Below, in pieces: positions 43,996-52,923 of a stretch of DNA of 64,000 bases (its first letter is position 1; every line of letters starts with the position of its first letter). The position numbers were made by a program, and so were the translations under genes. This stretch comes from Flavobacterium sp. ENC (GTDB lineage Bacteria; Bacteroidota; Bacteroidia; Flavobacteriales; Flavobacteriaceae). The stretch lies in the NCBI RefSeq assembly GCF_020991415.1, contig NZ_JAJMOY010000003.1, positions 496,001 to 560,000 on the forward strand, in the 5' to 3' direction. The notes under the pieces were generated by a model that worked only from the letters and a program-made list of their open reading frames with translations, ran no database searches and had not been told where the DNA came from.

Positions 43996-45389
43996 TATAT
44001 TATATTCTTATTTGTTAAACAAATTTTTGCTGTTATCAAGGTACCCGGAAAAGTTGGGGGTACAAAGGTAACGTATTTATCATTAGGTAGTTCACTTATG
44101 TTACCACTATTATTAAATGTCATTACTTGCATTGGTTTTTCATCATTTCCTTTTATAATTTCTTGAAGAGGATAAGTTCCATCAAATATAATTTTAGAAT
44201 TACCCGATATAAGTGTCAACTTTGATACATTGTCGTTACAATCATCCCCTTTAAGCTTAAAAAAACGGTCAATAAATCGTATTGTTCCTTTTCCTCTTTT
44301 CCAGTTTCTCATTGAGGTAACGCCCTCTTGTAATGAATATAAGGTCCATAATGTTTCTTCTTCAAATTTAGCTTTCTTAAACCATCTCTTGGTGGTATAT
44401 TGTTGTGAAAGATCTGCCATCTGTTCAACAATCACTGAGTTACAATTATCATTCTTAGAAAATGATTCATAAATTGTTTGACCAAAGTTAAATATTGATA
44501 ATTTAAAAACTCCCAAATCATTATTAATTTTGTTAGGCTTCATAAAATATCCAATTGCATATCGATATCGGAAATTTGAATGTTCTTCTGCATTGGCCAT
44601 AACTTCTCCAACTACTTTTGATAAATTACCCTCTGCAATGGATGTTAATACATGACCTGAACTTGCTAAACAATCAATAACGTAATCTACTATTTCCGTT
44701 TCATGTATCTCTTTTAGAATACCTGTTTTGTCTTGTTGTTTGTCTCCAATTCTTAAGTTAAAAGCTATAAAATCTGCATCAGGACTTTTTATCATCTCAA
44801 ATTGCTTTAAATTTTTGTAAGCTCCAATTGAAAATAGAACATTTTTAATATTTGGTTTGGTTTCAAAATTTTTAGGTAGAATTCTATCAATTTTTACTTT
44901 ATGTCCTTTGTTTAGGCATTTATTATAATAATTTATAAATCCCTCTAAAATTAAATCCATACACGCTGATGCGTCGACATCTAAATACTCGCAAAGTATG
45001 TAATCCACTATAATTAATTTTGGTTTCTCAGAATGTAAACAGTGAAAAAGTCTCTTTAGAAAGTACATTGACTCTTCAGTGTTTTCAGAAATAGAAAATG
45101 TTTTAGGAACAATTAAGTTTCCGTCGTCATTTGCAGGTAATTGTCTTTCCGAAAATTTTTTATAATGCGGAATAAGAAATTTTATTACATCATTATATTC
45201 TGGTTTTTTTTTGAAAATTTTACTTTGATGTCCTATAAATTTTCGTTTAGTATATTTTCTTGTTAGATTTTGACTTAAGTGAACTGATCCTTTGTGCTTA
45301 ATATTTTTTAGTTTTTTCTTTCTCCTTTTGGCTTTTAAAAACACTTTTAAAGCTTTACGGGATTTAAACAAATGAGAATTTTTATTCAT
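43995..45389 (-). CDS. STAS-like + GHKL ATPase-like fusion protein
   Basis: 464 residues. Residues 1-60 are very basic (KAKRRKKKLKNIKHKG), perhaps nucleic-acid binding. Residues ~123-195 look like a STAS-type segment (KLIIVDYILCEYLDVDASACMDL). Residues ~255-375 are GHKL-like: N-box VVGEVMANAEEHS with Glu262, Asn266 and His270, a degenerate G1 box (IFNFGQTI, lacking the Asp) and a G2-like RGKGTIRF. First gene of a three-gene cassette with overlapping ends. The missing G1 Asp leaves ATPase activity in doubt. Confidence 0.68.
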   Translation of the reverse strand: MNKNSHLFKSRKALKVFLKAKRRKKKLKNIKHKGSVHLSQNLTRKYTKRKFIGHQSKIFKKKPEYNDVIKFLIPHYKKFSERQLPANDDGNLIVPKTFSISENTEESMYFLKRLFHCLHSEKPKLIIVDYILCEYLDVDASACMDLILEGFINYYNKCLNKGHKVKIDRILPKNFETKPNIKNVLFSIGAYKNLKQFEMIKSPDADFIAFNLRIGDKQQDKTGILKEIHETEIVDYVIDCLASSGHVLTSIAEGNLSKVVGEVMANAEEHSNFRYRYAIGYFMKPNKINNDLGVFKLSIFNFGQTIYESFSKNDNCNSVIVEQMADLSQQYTTKRWFKKAKFEEETLWTLYSLQEGVTSMRNWKRGKGTIRFIDRFFKLKGDDCNDNVSKLTLISGNSKIIFDGTYPLQEIIKGNDEKPMQVMTFNNSGNISELPNDKYVTFVPPTFPGTLITAKICLTNKNII

Positions 45390-45654
45390 CTACAGCAAGT
45401 TTTTAACTTAAGATTTAAGCCTTTAATTTAATTATTTCCTTTTAATAGTATTAAAATATTCAAATCATTAAACGTTTGTAAATCTTATATACTCTGCTAC
45501 TTTTTGTATTATTGTTGACAAACATATGATATAAAGGTCGTCTTCAGCAAAAAACTATATAAATATTTTTTAAAACAATTATAAACAGGTATTTCTACGT
45601 AGTCTAATTTTGATTTTATATAAATCCTTTTTTTTAAGTTTACTTAAAAAAATT

Positions 45655-46761
45655 ATGAAGAAATATATAGAATTTATTAAATCAAATTTGATACTATTCT
45701 CAGTCGCAGGATATGGGTTGGGGTTACTTTATATGTCAATCTACTATTATTTTTTTAACGTTCCTATTATCTATTATTTGACTCTGAATGATATCCTATT
45801 TTTTTCAATTACGTTAATTCTTCCAACAGTATTTGCAGTACTTTTAATAGAGTATATAGTCGTTAGACCATTGAAGAAATTTATCTATAAAAGAGAACTA
45901 GAGAACACAGAAGAAGCTAAATTTAATCTTTATTGTAGTAGAATAATTAGTTTGTTTGCAGTAATTGCAATGTTTACTGAGCCAGTACAGATAAATCCTA
46001 ACTTACTTTTCTATATTTTATTTTCATCTTTCGCCCTTATTGCAAGGCTTGAAAGTAGTACTAAAGGTAGGAACTTAGCTTTTGGACCCATAATAACTGC
46101 TGTAGGTTTCTTATTAGGACTTTATCATTTAATTACATATAGCAGGGCTGGCTTTGCAAATAAGGATGTACAATTTAGTTATTACGGTAAATTAATAAAA
46201 ACTGGTTTTAGTCAAGATTTAAATTACATTGGCGAAACTAGTAGTACATTATTTATATATAATTTTAGAAAAAAAATAACATATAAATACGAGAAGGAAA
46301 ACACATGCAAGTTAACATATATAGATAAAATTGATAAAGAATTTTCAGTGAAAAAGGATTTGAAGTTTTATCCTTTAGGCTCTATAAAAAAGAAGATTCA
46401 ACAGGATTCCATTTACAATACTTATGAATGGTCAACTTTCGACGAGAGAACTTATTGGTGGGCTGCGGAGAAAAACCCTGTTGGTTTATCAAAGTTGATA
46501 TGGGAAATAGATTATGTTTTATACGACAATGATTTTGATTTTGAAGATCCTTCATACGAACATTCTTCACTTCCATCCAAAATAATCATTAGTGAAGATT
46601 TTAAAGCTGCTAGTGACGCTATAAATTCAGGAAATAGTGAATTACATAAAAGATGGGAGTTAAATTCGGGTGAAATTAATTTGCACTTAAGCAAGCGAGC
46701 ATATATAATAACAGTAGAGTACAAAAAGGGATATCCTAAGAAAGAAGTTAATTCAAATTGA
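45655..46761 (+). CDS. Polytopic membrane protein of unknown function
   Basis: 368 residues from the ATG at 45655. Four or five membrane helices occupy the first ~165 residues (LFSVAGYGLGLLYMSIYYYF, ILFFSITLILPTVFAVLLIEY and others). The remaining ~200 residues form a soluble domain with no recognised family. It is divergent from the STAS/ATPase cassette, 265 bases away, in similar AT-rich DNA. Confidence 0.6.
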   Translation: MKKYIEFIKSNLILFSVAGYGLGLLYMSIYYYFFNVPIIYYLTLNDILFFSITLILPTVFAVLLIEYIVVRPLKKFIYKRELENTEEAKFNLYCSRIISLFAVIAMFTEPVQINPNLLFYILFSSFALIARLESSTKGRNLAFGPIITAVGFLLGLYHLITYSRAGFANKDVQFSYYGKLIKTGFSQDLNYIGETSSTLFIYNFRKKITYKYEKENTCKLTYIDKIDKEFSVKKDLKFYPLGSIKKKIQQDSIYNTYEWSTFDERTYWWAAEKNPVGLSKLIWEIDYVLYDNDFDFEDPSYEHSSLPSKIIISEDFKAASDAINSGNSELHKRWELNSGEINLHLSKRAYIITVEYKKGYPKKEVNSN

Positions 46762-46900
46762 TTTGGTGTTTTAAAAAAAAGCTTTTCAAAGATAAAAGTT
46801 ATTCATAGAAATTCAGATGAACCGGCTAAATATAGAGCAAAGCTTTAAAATCAAGACTTCATACAGAACTCAATTTTTCGTAATAATTTTTCAAAAATAA

Positions 46901-46928
46901 AAAAAGAGACTTGAGGGTCTCTTTTTTA
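46901..46928. terminator. Bidirectional terminator
   Basis: AAAGAGAC (46903-46910) pairs with GTCTCTTT (46917-46924), flanked by A- and T-runs. It lies between convergent genes at 46761 and 46953. Confidence 0.8.
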
Positions 46929-46952
46929 CACCAATATATTTTTTATAAAAGC

Positions 46953-47363
46953 TTATTTCCCTTTTACTAATTTCTCCAAATATTCATTTTTATCCTTTTC
47001 AGCTTGCAATAAACGTTCGTATAACTTCTCTTTTTCCTGGTACACTTCAATCAATTTGTCAATTGGATTAAAGGAGCATCCATAATTGAATGATGAAGCG
47101 TTATCATGATTGTTAACTGTGTTTCCAATAATATTTAAAACCGCTTCTTCCGAGAAATTTTTAATGGCTTCCACACTTACGCCAAGTGCTTTTGCTACTT
47201 CAATTAATTTTTCTTCTTCTATCGTTTCGCTGTTTTCCATAATAGACACCGCTTGTTGATTGGTTCCTAAAGCCTGTGCCAGTGCTTCCTGTTTCATGTC
47301 TTTCAGTTCGCGAATACGGCTGATTTTTCGCCCTATATGGTTTGGTTTTGTAAGTGTGCTCAT
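46953..47363 (-). CDS. XRE-family regulator with C-terminal coiled coil
   Basis: 136 residues. HTH_3 domain in residues ~10-68 (IRELKDMKQEALAQALGTNQQAVSIMEN contains the recognition helix). The C-terminal part (IDKLIEVYQEKEKLYERLL) is a coiled coil for dimer formation. This architecture is frequent in flavobacteria. It is divergent from the gene at 47564; an inverted repeat in the gap may be its operator. Confidence 0.85.
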   Translation of the reverse strand: MSTLTKPNHIGRKISRIRELKDMKQEALAQALGTNQQAVSIMENSETIEEEKLIEVAKALGVSVEAIKNFSEEAVLNIIGNTVNNHDNASSFNYGCSFNPIDKLIEVYQEKEKLYERLLQAEKDKNEYLEKLVKGK

Positions 47364-47465
47364 AATTCAAAGATAATAATTAAGTGTAATAAGAGACCAA
47401 ATGTAGAAAACATATTTTTTGCTGTACCATACAGAAAAAAAAAGTTCAGTATGCAAAAATCTATT

Positions 47466-47488
47466 TCGTACTTGCGGTAAAAGTACGA
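47466..47488. promoter_or_regulatory. Candidate operator for the XRE regulator
   Basis: TCGTACTT (47466-47473) and AAGTACGA (47481-47488) are exact inverse copies separated by 7 bases, between the XRE gene and the divergent gene at 47564. A second, weaker pair CATAC...GTATG lies further left. Confidence 0.5.
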
Positions 47489-47563
47489 TTTTTCGTATAA
47501 TAAAAAAGAATAAGCGCGAAAAATATAGCGAACACCAAGATACAATTTAAAAAACACAGCACC

Positions 47564-47902
47564 ATGGAAAAAAATGAAATTGAAAATTTGAAAAACCTTA
47601 AAAAATTAGCAGCCGGATATTTGAAATCAACAGATCCTATCGGTAGTAAAACAAAGGATTTGGTCACTACAATCAAACTGCAAAGTTATTTTGAACTCAG
47701 TTGTGTCATTACCGATTTGCTGCGATTGTGCATTTTGTCGCTGGAAGAGGAGGAACACAAAACAGCAATCGACAGAAAATCCGGTATTAATGTCATCATT
47801 ATCCTGGAAATGGTCCTTCAGCTGTTTCCCAGGGAGGAATTTGAGTTTTTAAGCGAACTCAATCAGCTGGTTTTTACAGATCATGATACCATAAAGGAAT
47901 AA
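47564..47902 (+). CDS. Hypothetical helical protein
   Basis: 112 residues, cytoplasmic, mainly helical, with a single CxxxxLLRLC-type segment (LSCVITDLLRLCILSLEEEE). No family recognised. Divergent from the XRE gene and possibly regulated by it. Length and helix content would suit a small partner protein. Confidence 0.5.
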   Translation: MEKNEIENLKNLKKLAAGYLKSTDPIGSKTKDLVTTIKLQSYFELSCVITDLLRLCILSLEEEEHKTAIDRKSGINVIIILEMVLQLFPREEFEFLSELNQLVFTDHDTIKE

Positions 47903-47950
47903 AATATAGTCTTTATAAAGGAAAACATAAAAAAACATACCCATATTTTT

Positions 47951-48080
47951 ACCGCAAAGAGCGCAAAGATTTTATATAAGAGTGCTTTAGAAAGCGCAAA
48001 GTTCGCAATGCTAAATTGTTAAATAGCTTGCGAACTTTCCCTTTTATAAAAGCTAAAAAAAACTTAGCGTTCTTTGCGGT
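47951..48080. repeat. Large imperfect inverted repeat (REP-like)
   Basis: Outer arms ACCGCAAAGAGCGC (47951-47964) and GCGTTCTTTGCGGT (48067-48080) match with one mismatch; inner arms AAAGTTCGCAA (47998-48008) and TTGCGAACTTT (48028-48038) match exactly. It uses the same sequence words as the tandem array at 48911-49375. The 320-base gap 47903-48224 holds nothing else recognisable. Confidence 0.7.
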
Positions 48081-48224
48081 AAATTTTTTTTCTCTTCCCA
48101 CAGAGTTTGCTATTACGGACAAACACGTACTTTTATATCTCCTAACCTAAATCATAAACAAACAAATCACGAAGCTGCAGATTGAAAAGCAGATTCGGTT
48201 TTTGATAATTAATATTCAAACAAA

Positions 48225-48902
48225 ATGAAAAAAATTATAGTACTAATAGTAATGCTGTCTTTTGCACCAACGATTCAGGCGCAGAAAGGTTTCAAACCTC
48301 TTTTTGACGGAAAGACCACCAAAGGCTGGCATACGTACGGTAAAAATACGGTGGGAGCCGCATGGAAAGTAGAGGACGGGGTCCTGCATTTTGATCCTGA
48401 GGCGGCGAAAAATGGAGAAGGCGGCGATCTGGTAACCAATGCCGAATTTGAGAATTTCCATTTAAAACTGGACTGGAAAGTAGCTCCCAATGCCAACAGT
48501 GGTATTATTTTTTATATCAACGAAGATGCTAAAAAATATAAAAACACCTACGAAACCGGTCTGGAAATGCAGGTTTTGGATAATGACGGCCATCCTGACG
48601 GAAAAATCACAAAACACCGCGCGGGAGATTTATACGATCTAATTCAAAGCAAGTCAGAACCTGTAAAACAAGTGGGAGAGTGGAATACGGCTGAAATTAT
48701 CAGTAAAAAAGGAAAACTAACCCTGATCCTCAATGGCGTTGTGGTCGTGGAAACAGTGCTCTGGGATGCAGATTTTAAAAACCGCATAGCAGAAAGTAAA
48801 TTTGCGAACTGGCCCGGTTTCGGAACCTTTAAAAAAGGAAAAATAGCGTTGCAGGATCACGGGAATGCCGTATGGTATCGTAATATTCGGATAAAGGAGT
48901 AA
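48225..48902 (+). CDS. Secreted DUF1080 / 3-keto-disaccharide hydrolase-like protein
   Basis: 225 residues with a signal peptide (cleavage near IQAQ, residue 20). It is a single concanavalin-like DUF1080 (PF06439) domain: LFDGKTTKGWHTYG, WKVEDGVLHFD, LKLDWKVAPNANSGIIFY, and the end ALQDHGNAVWYRNIRI. Members bind or cleave 3-keto-glucosides. Standing alone between repeat elements; no sugar transporter adjacent. Confidence 0.86.
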   Translation: MKKIIVLIVMLSFAPTIQAQKGFKPLFDGKTTKGWHTYGKNTVGAAWKVEDGVLHFDPEAAKNGEGGDLVTNAEFENFHLKLDWKVAPNANSGIIFYINEDAKKYKNTYETGLEMQVLDNDGHPDGKITKHRAGDLYDLIQSKSEPVKQVGEWNTAEIISKKGKLTLILNGVVVVETVLWDADFKNRIAESKFANWPGFGTFKKGKIALQDHGNAVWYRNIRIKE

Positions 48903-48910
48903 GTTGGTTT

Positions 48911-49375
48911 AACCGCAAAGAACGCAATGTTATATAATTATTTGTAAGTACAAAGAACGCAAAGCTAAAACCTAAACTTCGCGAACATCACGTTTTCCCC
49001 CTTGTGTACTTTGCGATAAAATATTGGATTTTGTTTAACCGCAAAGAACGCAGTGCAATTACACGCAAAGACCGCAAGGCTAAAACCTAAACTTTGCGAA
49101 CATCGCGTTTTCCCTTTGCGTGCCTTGCGGTAAAATATTGGATTTTGTTTAACCGCAAAGACCGCAATGCAATTACACGCAAAGGCGCGAAAACGCAAAG
49201 CTAAAACCTAACTTTGCAAACATGGCGTTGTCCCCTAGCGTGCCTTGCGGTAAAATATTGGAATTTGTTTAACCGCAAATAACGCAACGCAATTACACGC
49301 AAAGGCGCGAAAACGCAAAGCTAAAACCTAAACTTCGCGAACATCGCGTTTTCCCCTAGCGTGCCTTGCGGTAAA
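48911..49375. repeat. Four tandem copies of a ~114-126-base repeat
   Basis: Copies begin with AACCGCAAAG-like sequence at 48911, 49037, 49151 and 49271. Each runs through AAGCTAAAACCTAA and ends in GTGCCTTGCGGTAAA, so its ends are inverted copies of each other (ACCGCAAAG / CTTTGCGGT or CCTTGCGGT). No open frame covers them. Outer copies are most diverged. The unit is GC-richer than flanks. Confidence 0.85.
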
Positions 49376-49429
49376 TCATTCCAATGATTTTAAACACCAC
49401 AACAATAAAATTAAACAAGAATAATTTTC

Positions 49430-49438
49430 TAAGTTTGC
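49430..49438 (+). promoter_or_regulatory. Bacteroidota -7 element before the AraC gene
   Basis: TAAGTTTGC fits TAnnTTTGC fully, 34 bases before the start at 49472. No clear -33 partner is seen. Confidence 0.5.
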
Positions 49439-49471
49439 AGCACTTCATCATCTATAACTCAAAAAATAAAT

Positions 49472-50320
49472 TTGAAAATTCCCATTTACAATCAGAGTTC
49501 AGAAGCCGTTGGCGGTATTTTTATCGCTGAATTATCGGTATTGGGAAAAGATTCAGAAACAGTAAACACATTAGGGGCGCACAGACATGATTTTTATGTT
49601 TTTTTTGTACTGACAAAAGGAAAAGTAATTATGAAATGTGATATGACCGATGTAAAAATAAGTGCCCCAAGTATTGTAATTATCAAACCATTTCAGATCC
49701 ATTCGCCTAAATTTGTTTCTCCCGATGCAGCCGGATATTATATGAGTGCCGCGCCATTTTTAGTACCCAATAACTGCGCTTCCGTTTTTCAGAATATGAG
49801 AATTGAAGATCAGGTCAATAAAATAAGCAAATTTCAAAAAAGAGAACTTTTTGAAACGGTTTCACTTTTGCACCGCTCTTTTGAAAATACCTGCTCCAAT
49901 AAAACCCCTATCGTCAATGGCCTTTTCAGTACTTTAATTTATCGTTTTGTCAATATATATTCAGACGCAAGTCAGTCAGCAGCGGAACTTAAAAATCAAT
50001 CGGCCGTCATCTATTCCAACTTTAAAAAATTAATTTCAGATTCCACATTTTTGGAAACACCGTCTTTTTTCGCCAAAAAATTAAACATCACCACTTCACA
50101 TCTGAATTATTGCGTGAATATTTCGACTGGAAAATCAGTTACCTACTGGCTTCAGAATGCCATGATCCTGGAAGCACAGCGGCTGCTTTATTATACAGAC
50201 AATGATGTGAAGGAAATTGCATTTAAGCTGGGTTTTGAAGATCATACGTACTTTTCCAGGCTATTCAAAAAAATAACCGGCGAAACGGCATTGACCTTTC
50301 GTTTAAAATTCCGCGAATAG
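49472..50320 (+). CDS. AraC-family regulator (TTG start)
   Basis: 282 residues. The frame has no upstream ATG between the -7 box and residue 1, so TTG at 49472 (reads MKIPIYNQ) is the probable start. N-terminal cupin sensor (GAHRHDFYVFFVLTKG), C-terminal AraC domain (FFAKKLNITTSHLNYCVN; EIAFKLGFEDHTYFSRLFKK). A flavin-reductase gene follows 81 bases later, as in the 34-36 kb pair. It probably activates that gene. Confidence 0.83.
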   Translation: MKIPIYNQSSEAVGGIFIAELSVLGKDSETVNTLGAHRHDFYVFFVLTKGKVIMKCDMTDVKISAPSIVIIKPFQIHSPKFVSPDAAGYYMSAAPFLVPNNCASVFQNMRIEDQVNKISKFQKRELFETVSLLHRSFENTCSNKTPIVNGLFSTLIYRFVNIYSDASQSAAELKNQSAVIYSNFKKLISDSTFLETPSFFAKKLNITTSHLNYCVNISTGKSVTYWLQNAMILEAQRLLYYTDNDVKEIAFKLGFEDHTYFSRLFKKITGETALTFRLKFRE

Positions 50321-50400
50321 TCCAATCATACCTATTTCTTCTTCAACTTCATCTTGTTGTTTAATTGTCATTTTTGTATGGAAATTTAAACAAGAAGATT

Positions 50401-51126
50401 ATGAATTCGATGCCCAAAATTATTGGAGATTTTATGGAACTGGCTTTTACCAAAAAAATTTGCAAAGTAAACGTCTCAGCAACTACAATGCTGAGCGAAA
50501 ATATAAAATTGATTCGGTTTAAAGGTCATTTCCCACAGGTGAAGTTTAAAACCGGACAAGCCATAATCATCAGGATAGACGATACTAATTACCGCAATTA
50601 CACCCCCAGTAAATGGAATAGTGAAGAAGGATGGTTTGAAGTCATTTTTCACATTCATAAAAACGGTCCCGGAAGTTATTTTGTTGAAAATCTAAGACCG
50701 GGCGATCAATTAACAGTTGGAATGCCAAGAGGTTTTGATTTTTTTAAAAGGGAAGAAAAATACCAGTTCTTTTTTGGAGATGAAACCTGTATGAGCGTTT
50801 TTAAAAGTTTTCAGTATGAAATTAATGCCAGGGAAAATAATTATTTGGGAATTATGGAATTAGATCCTGTCGCGATGGAAGTTCCCAACCACTTAGGACT
50901 CCTAGTGGATACCGTGCCAAAATCGCTTCATAAAGCCGAGTTTGCTATTGATATTCTTCATAAACTCGATAGCAGCATTTGGGAATTATGGAAAGACGGT
51001 TACTTTTATCTGATGGGAAATGCAAAGTCAATTCAGGCCTTTCGAAAAGCTTTAAAAGAAAAAGGGGTTTCAAATAAAAACATTTATACACAGCCGTATT
51101 GGGCGGAAGGAAAAATCGGATTGTAA
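50401..51126 (+). CDS. Siderophore-interacting-type FAD-binding reductase
   Basis: 241 residues from the ATG at 50401. Barrel FAD domain with DTNYRNYTPSKWN, NAD(P)H region QFFFGDETCMSVF and FYLMGNAKSIQAFRKAL, and the ending YTQPYWAEGK, typical for SIP proteins. Reduces iron complexes or other acceptors in the cytoplasm. Paralogue of the protein at 34966. Probably controlled by the upstream AraC protein. Confidence 0.8.
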   Translation: MNSMPKIIGDFMELAFTKKICKVNVSATTMLSENIKLIRFKGHFPQVKFKTGQAIIIRIDDTNYRNYTPSKWNSEEGWFEVIFHIHKNGPGSYFVENLRPGDQLTVGMPRGFDFFKREEKYQFFFGDETCMSVFKSFQYEINARENNYLGIMELDPVAMEVPNHLGLLVDTVPKSLHKAEFAIDILHKLDSSIWELWKDGYFYLMGNAKSIQAFRKALKEKGVSNKNIYTQPYWAEGKIGL

Positions 51127-51206
51127 TTTCGTACCCGCATCTCCGTCCATTTTATTTTTGAATATATCTCCGTAAATACTTTATAAACAATTATATAGAA
51201 TAAAAA

Positions 51207-51222
51207 CAACGATATATCGTTG
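51207..51222. promoter_or_regulatory. 16-bp palindrome before the sensor kinase gene
   Basis: CAACGATATATCGTTG is a perfect palindrome about 85 bases before the kinase ATG. A nearly identical copy lies at 55417-55432 before the hydrolase cluster. Candidate binding site for the response regulator at 52924. Confidence 0.6.
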
Positions 51223-51298
51223 GGATTCAATTTTCGAATATTTTAAATTTAAATACAGAATTATCAATACCTTCGTAGAGCTGTTTAATTCCTAAGAA

Positions 51299-52909
51299 AT
51301 GTGCTCTAACCACTACAGAATAATTCTGTTTCTCCTTGTATGGCTTACATTTGGAGAAATAAATGCATGGAATCCGTTTAAGAGCAGAAAGCAGCCGGAA
51401 ATAGCGGAAAAAAATCTAATCGTCCTGAAAAATGATTTGGATCAGGATCCCCCTTATAACGAACTTCAGGTAAAAAAAGCGGAGGGAATGCTCAGCAGGT
51501 TACCTGAAAGCATAAACAAAATCAAAATTTTATTAAAAGTAAGTGACTGGTATGAAATGTCTTATAATAATCCTAAAACATTATTAAAGGCCTTTCAATA
51601 TGCTGAGCAGGCCCTTTGGATAAGCCAAAACCTTCATTCTAACAGCTATGCCGGTAAATGTTATCTTCAGCTTTCCATGGTGCAGGAGTTGCGAAACAAC
51701 AACTCAATGATAGAAGTCAATGCCAGAAATGCAATAGAAGTATTAAGTAAAACAAATCAGACAGATGATCTGGGCGAAGCATGGGTAATGGTCTGGTCCG
51801 CTAAAATGCGTACTAATGCACCAATAGCAGAGCGATTAGATCCAATTTTTAAAGCGGCATCCCTGTTTCAAAAGTCCGGAAACAAGAAAAGAAGCGGGGA
51901 CTGTTACAGAGAAATCAGCGAATTGTATTTTTCAGTCTCCGATTTTCACAACTCCCTGAATGCGCTTAAAAAAGCGATATTTTTCTATAAAGCGGCCCAT
52001 CTTAAAGAAAATGATATTTATCCTATTACTTCCAGACTGAATATTATTTATGAAACAGAAAAGAAAAGTCAGGATATTATCAAGCTTAAAAATAAAACCC
52101 TGCTGCAGCAAAGCAAACTTAAAAACGAGGTTTTTTTACGGAATTCCATGATTACTTTTCTGCTGCTTTTACTTATCATTCTTGGTTTGCTGTACAAGAG
52201 ATTTACGTTCAAGAAGAGAACAAACAGACTGCTGGAAGTGCAGCAGGAGGAGATCAATCAAAAAAATGTCACGCTCCAAAATATGCTGATTGAAAAAGAA
52301 TGGCTTTTGCGTGAAATTCATCACAGAGTAAAAAATAACCTGCACATGGTGGTAGGACTGCTGGCAAGTCAGGCTGAATTTTTAAAAAATGAAGAAGCGC
52401 TGCAGGCTATTAATAACAGTCAGAACAGAATTCATGCCATGTCCCTGATCCATCAGAAATTATATCAGTCAGAGAATTTATCGATAATTGATATGCCTTC
52501 TTATATATTTGAATTAACCGAATATTTAAAAGACTCCTTCGAAATCCGAAAAAGAATACGATTTATACTTGATATAGATAGTTTCAATCTGCCCTTATCG
52601 CATTCCATACCAATCGGTCTGATTTTTAACGAAGCAGTTACAAATGCGATTAAATATGCTTTTCCGGATCATAAAAACGGAATTATTACTATATCGCTTA
52701 AAACCGATGACCATAAAAACTATCTTTTAATCATTAAGGACAACGGTACCGGACTCCCGGATGATTTTGATCCTTACGACAGTCCTTCATTAGGTATAAA
52801 ATTAATGCAGGGCCTTTCTGATGACATTAAAGGGAAATTTGAAATTTCCGGTAAAAAGGGTACCAGAATAACTTTGGAATTCACTATTATCGAAAGTAAT
52901 CTTCATTAA
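51299..52909 (+). CDS. HisKA_2-type sensor histidine kinase with TPR-like sensor region
   Basis: 536 residues. Signal-like N-terminus, then a helical TPR-like periplasmic region (~50-265), a membrane helix (MITFLLLLLIILGLLY), a coiled coil, and a HisKA_2 domain with LLREIHHRVKNNLHMV (His about 340). The ATPase domain has NEAVTNAIKYAF, DNGTGLP and GTRITLEF. It starts the two-component operon; the regulator gene follows by 14 bases. The sensed signal is unknown. Confidence 0.87.
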   Translation: MCSNHYRIILFLLVWLTFGEINAWNPFKSRKQPEIAEKNLIVLKNDLDQDPPYNELQVKKAEGMLSRLPESINKIKILLKVSDWYEMSYNNPKTLLKAFQYAEQALWISQNLHSNSYAGKCYLQLSMVQELRNNNSMIEVNARNAIEVLSKTNQTDDLGEAWVMVWSAKMRTNAPIAERLDPIFKAASLFQKSGNKKRSGDCYREISELYFSVSDFHNSLNALKKAIFFYKAAHLKENDIYPITSRLNIIYETEKKSQDIIKLKNKTLLQQSKLKNEVFLRNSMITFLLLLLIILGLLYKRFTFKKRTNRLLEVQQEEINQKNVTLQNMLIEKEWLLREIHHRVKNNLHMVVGLLASQAEFLKNEEALQAINNSQNRIHAMSLIHQKLYQSENLSIIDMPSYIFELTEYLKDSFEIRKRIRFILDIDSFNLPLSHSIPIGLIFNEAVTNAIKYAFPDHKNGIITISLKTDDHKNYLLIIKDNGTGLPDDFDPYDSPSLGIKLMQGLSDDIKGKFEISGKKGTRITLEFTIIESNLH

Positions 52910-52923
52910 TTTAATTCTTTAAA

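Noticed and set aside
48911..49375. Array considered as a CRISPR
   Set aside because: Units are ~114-126 bases and fully repeated, with no unique spacers and no cas genes.
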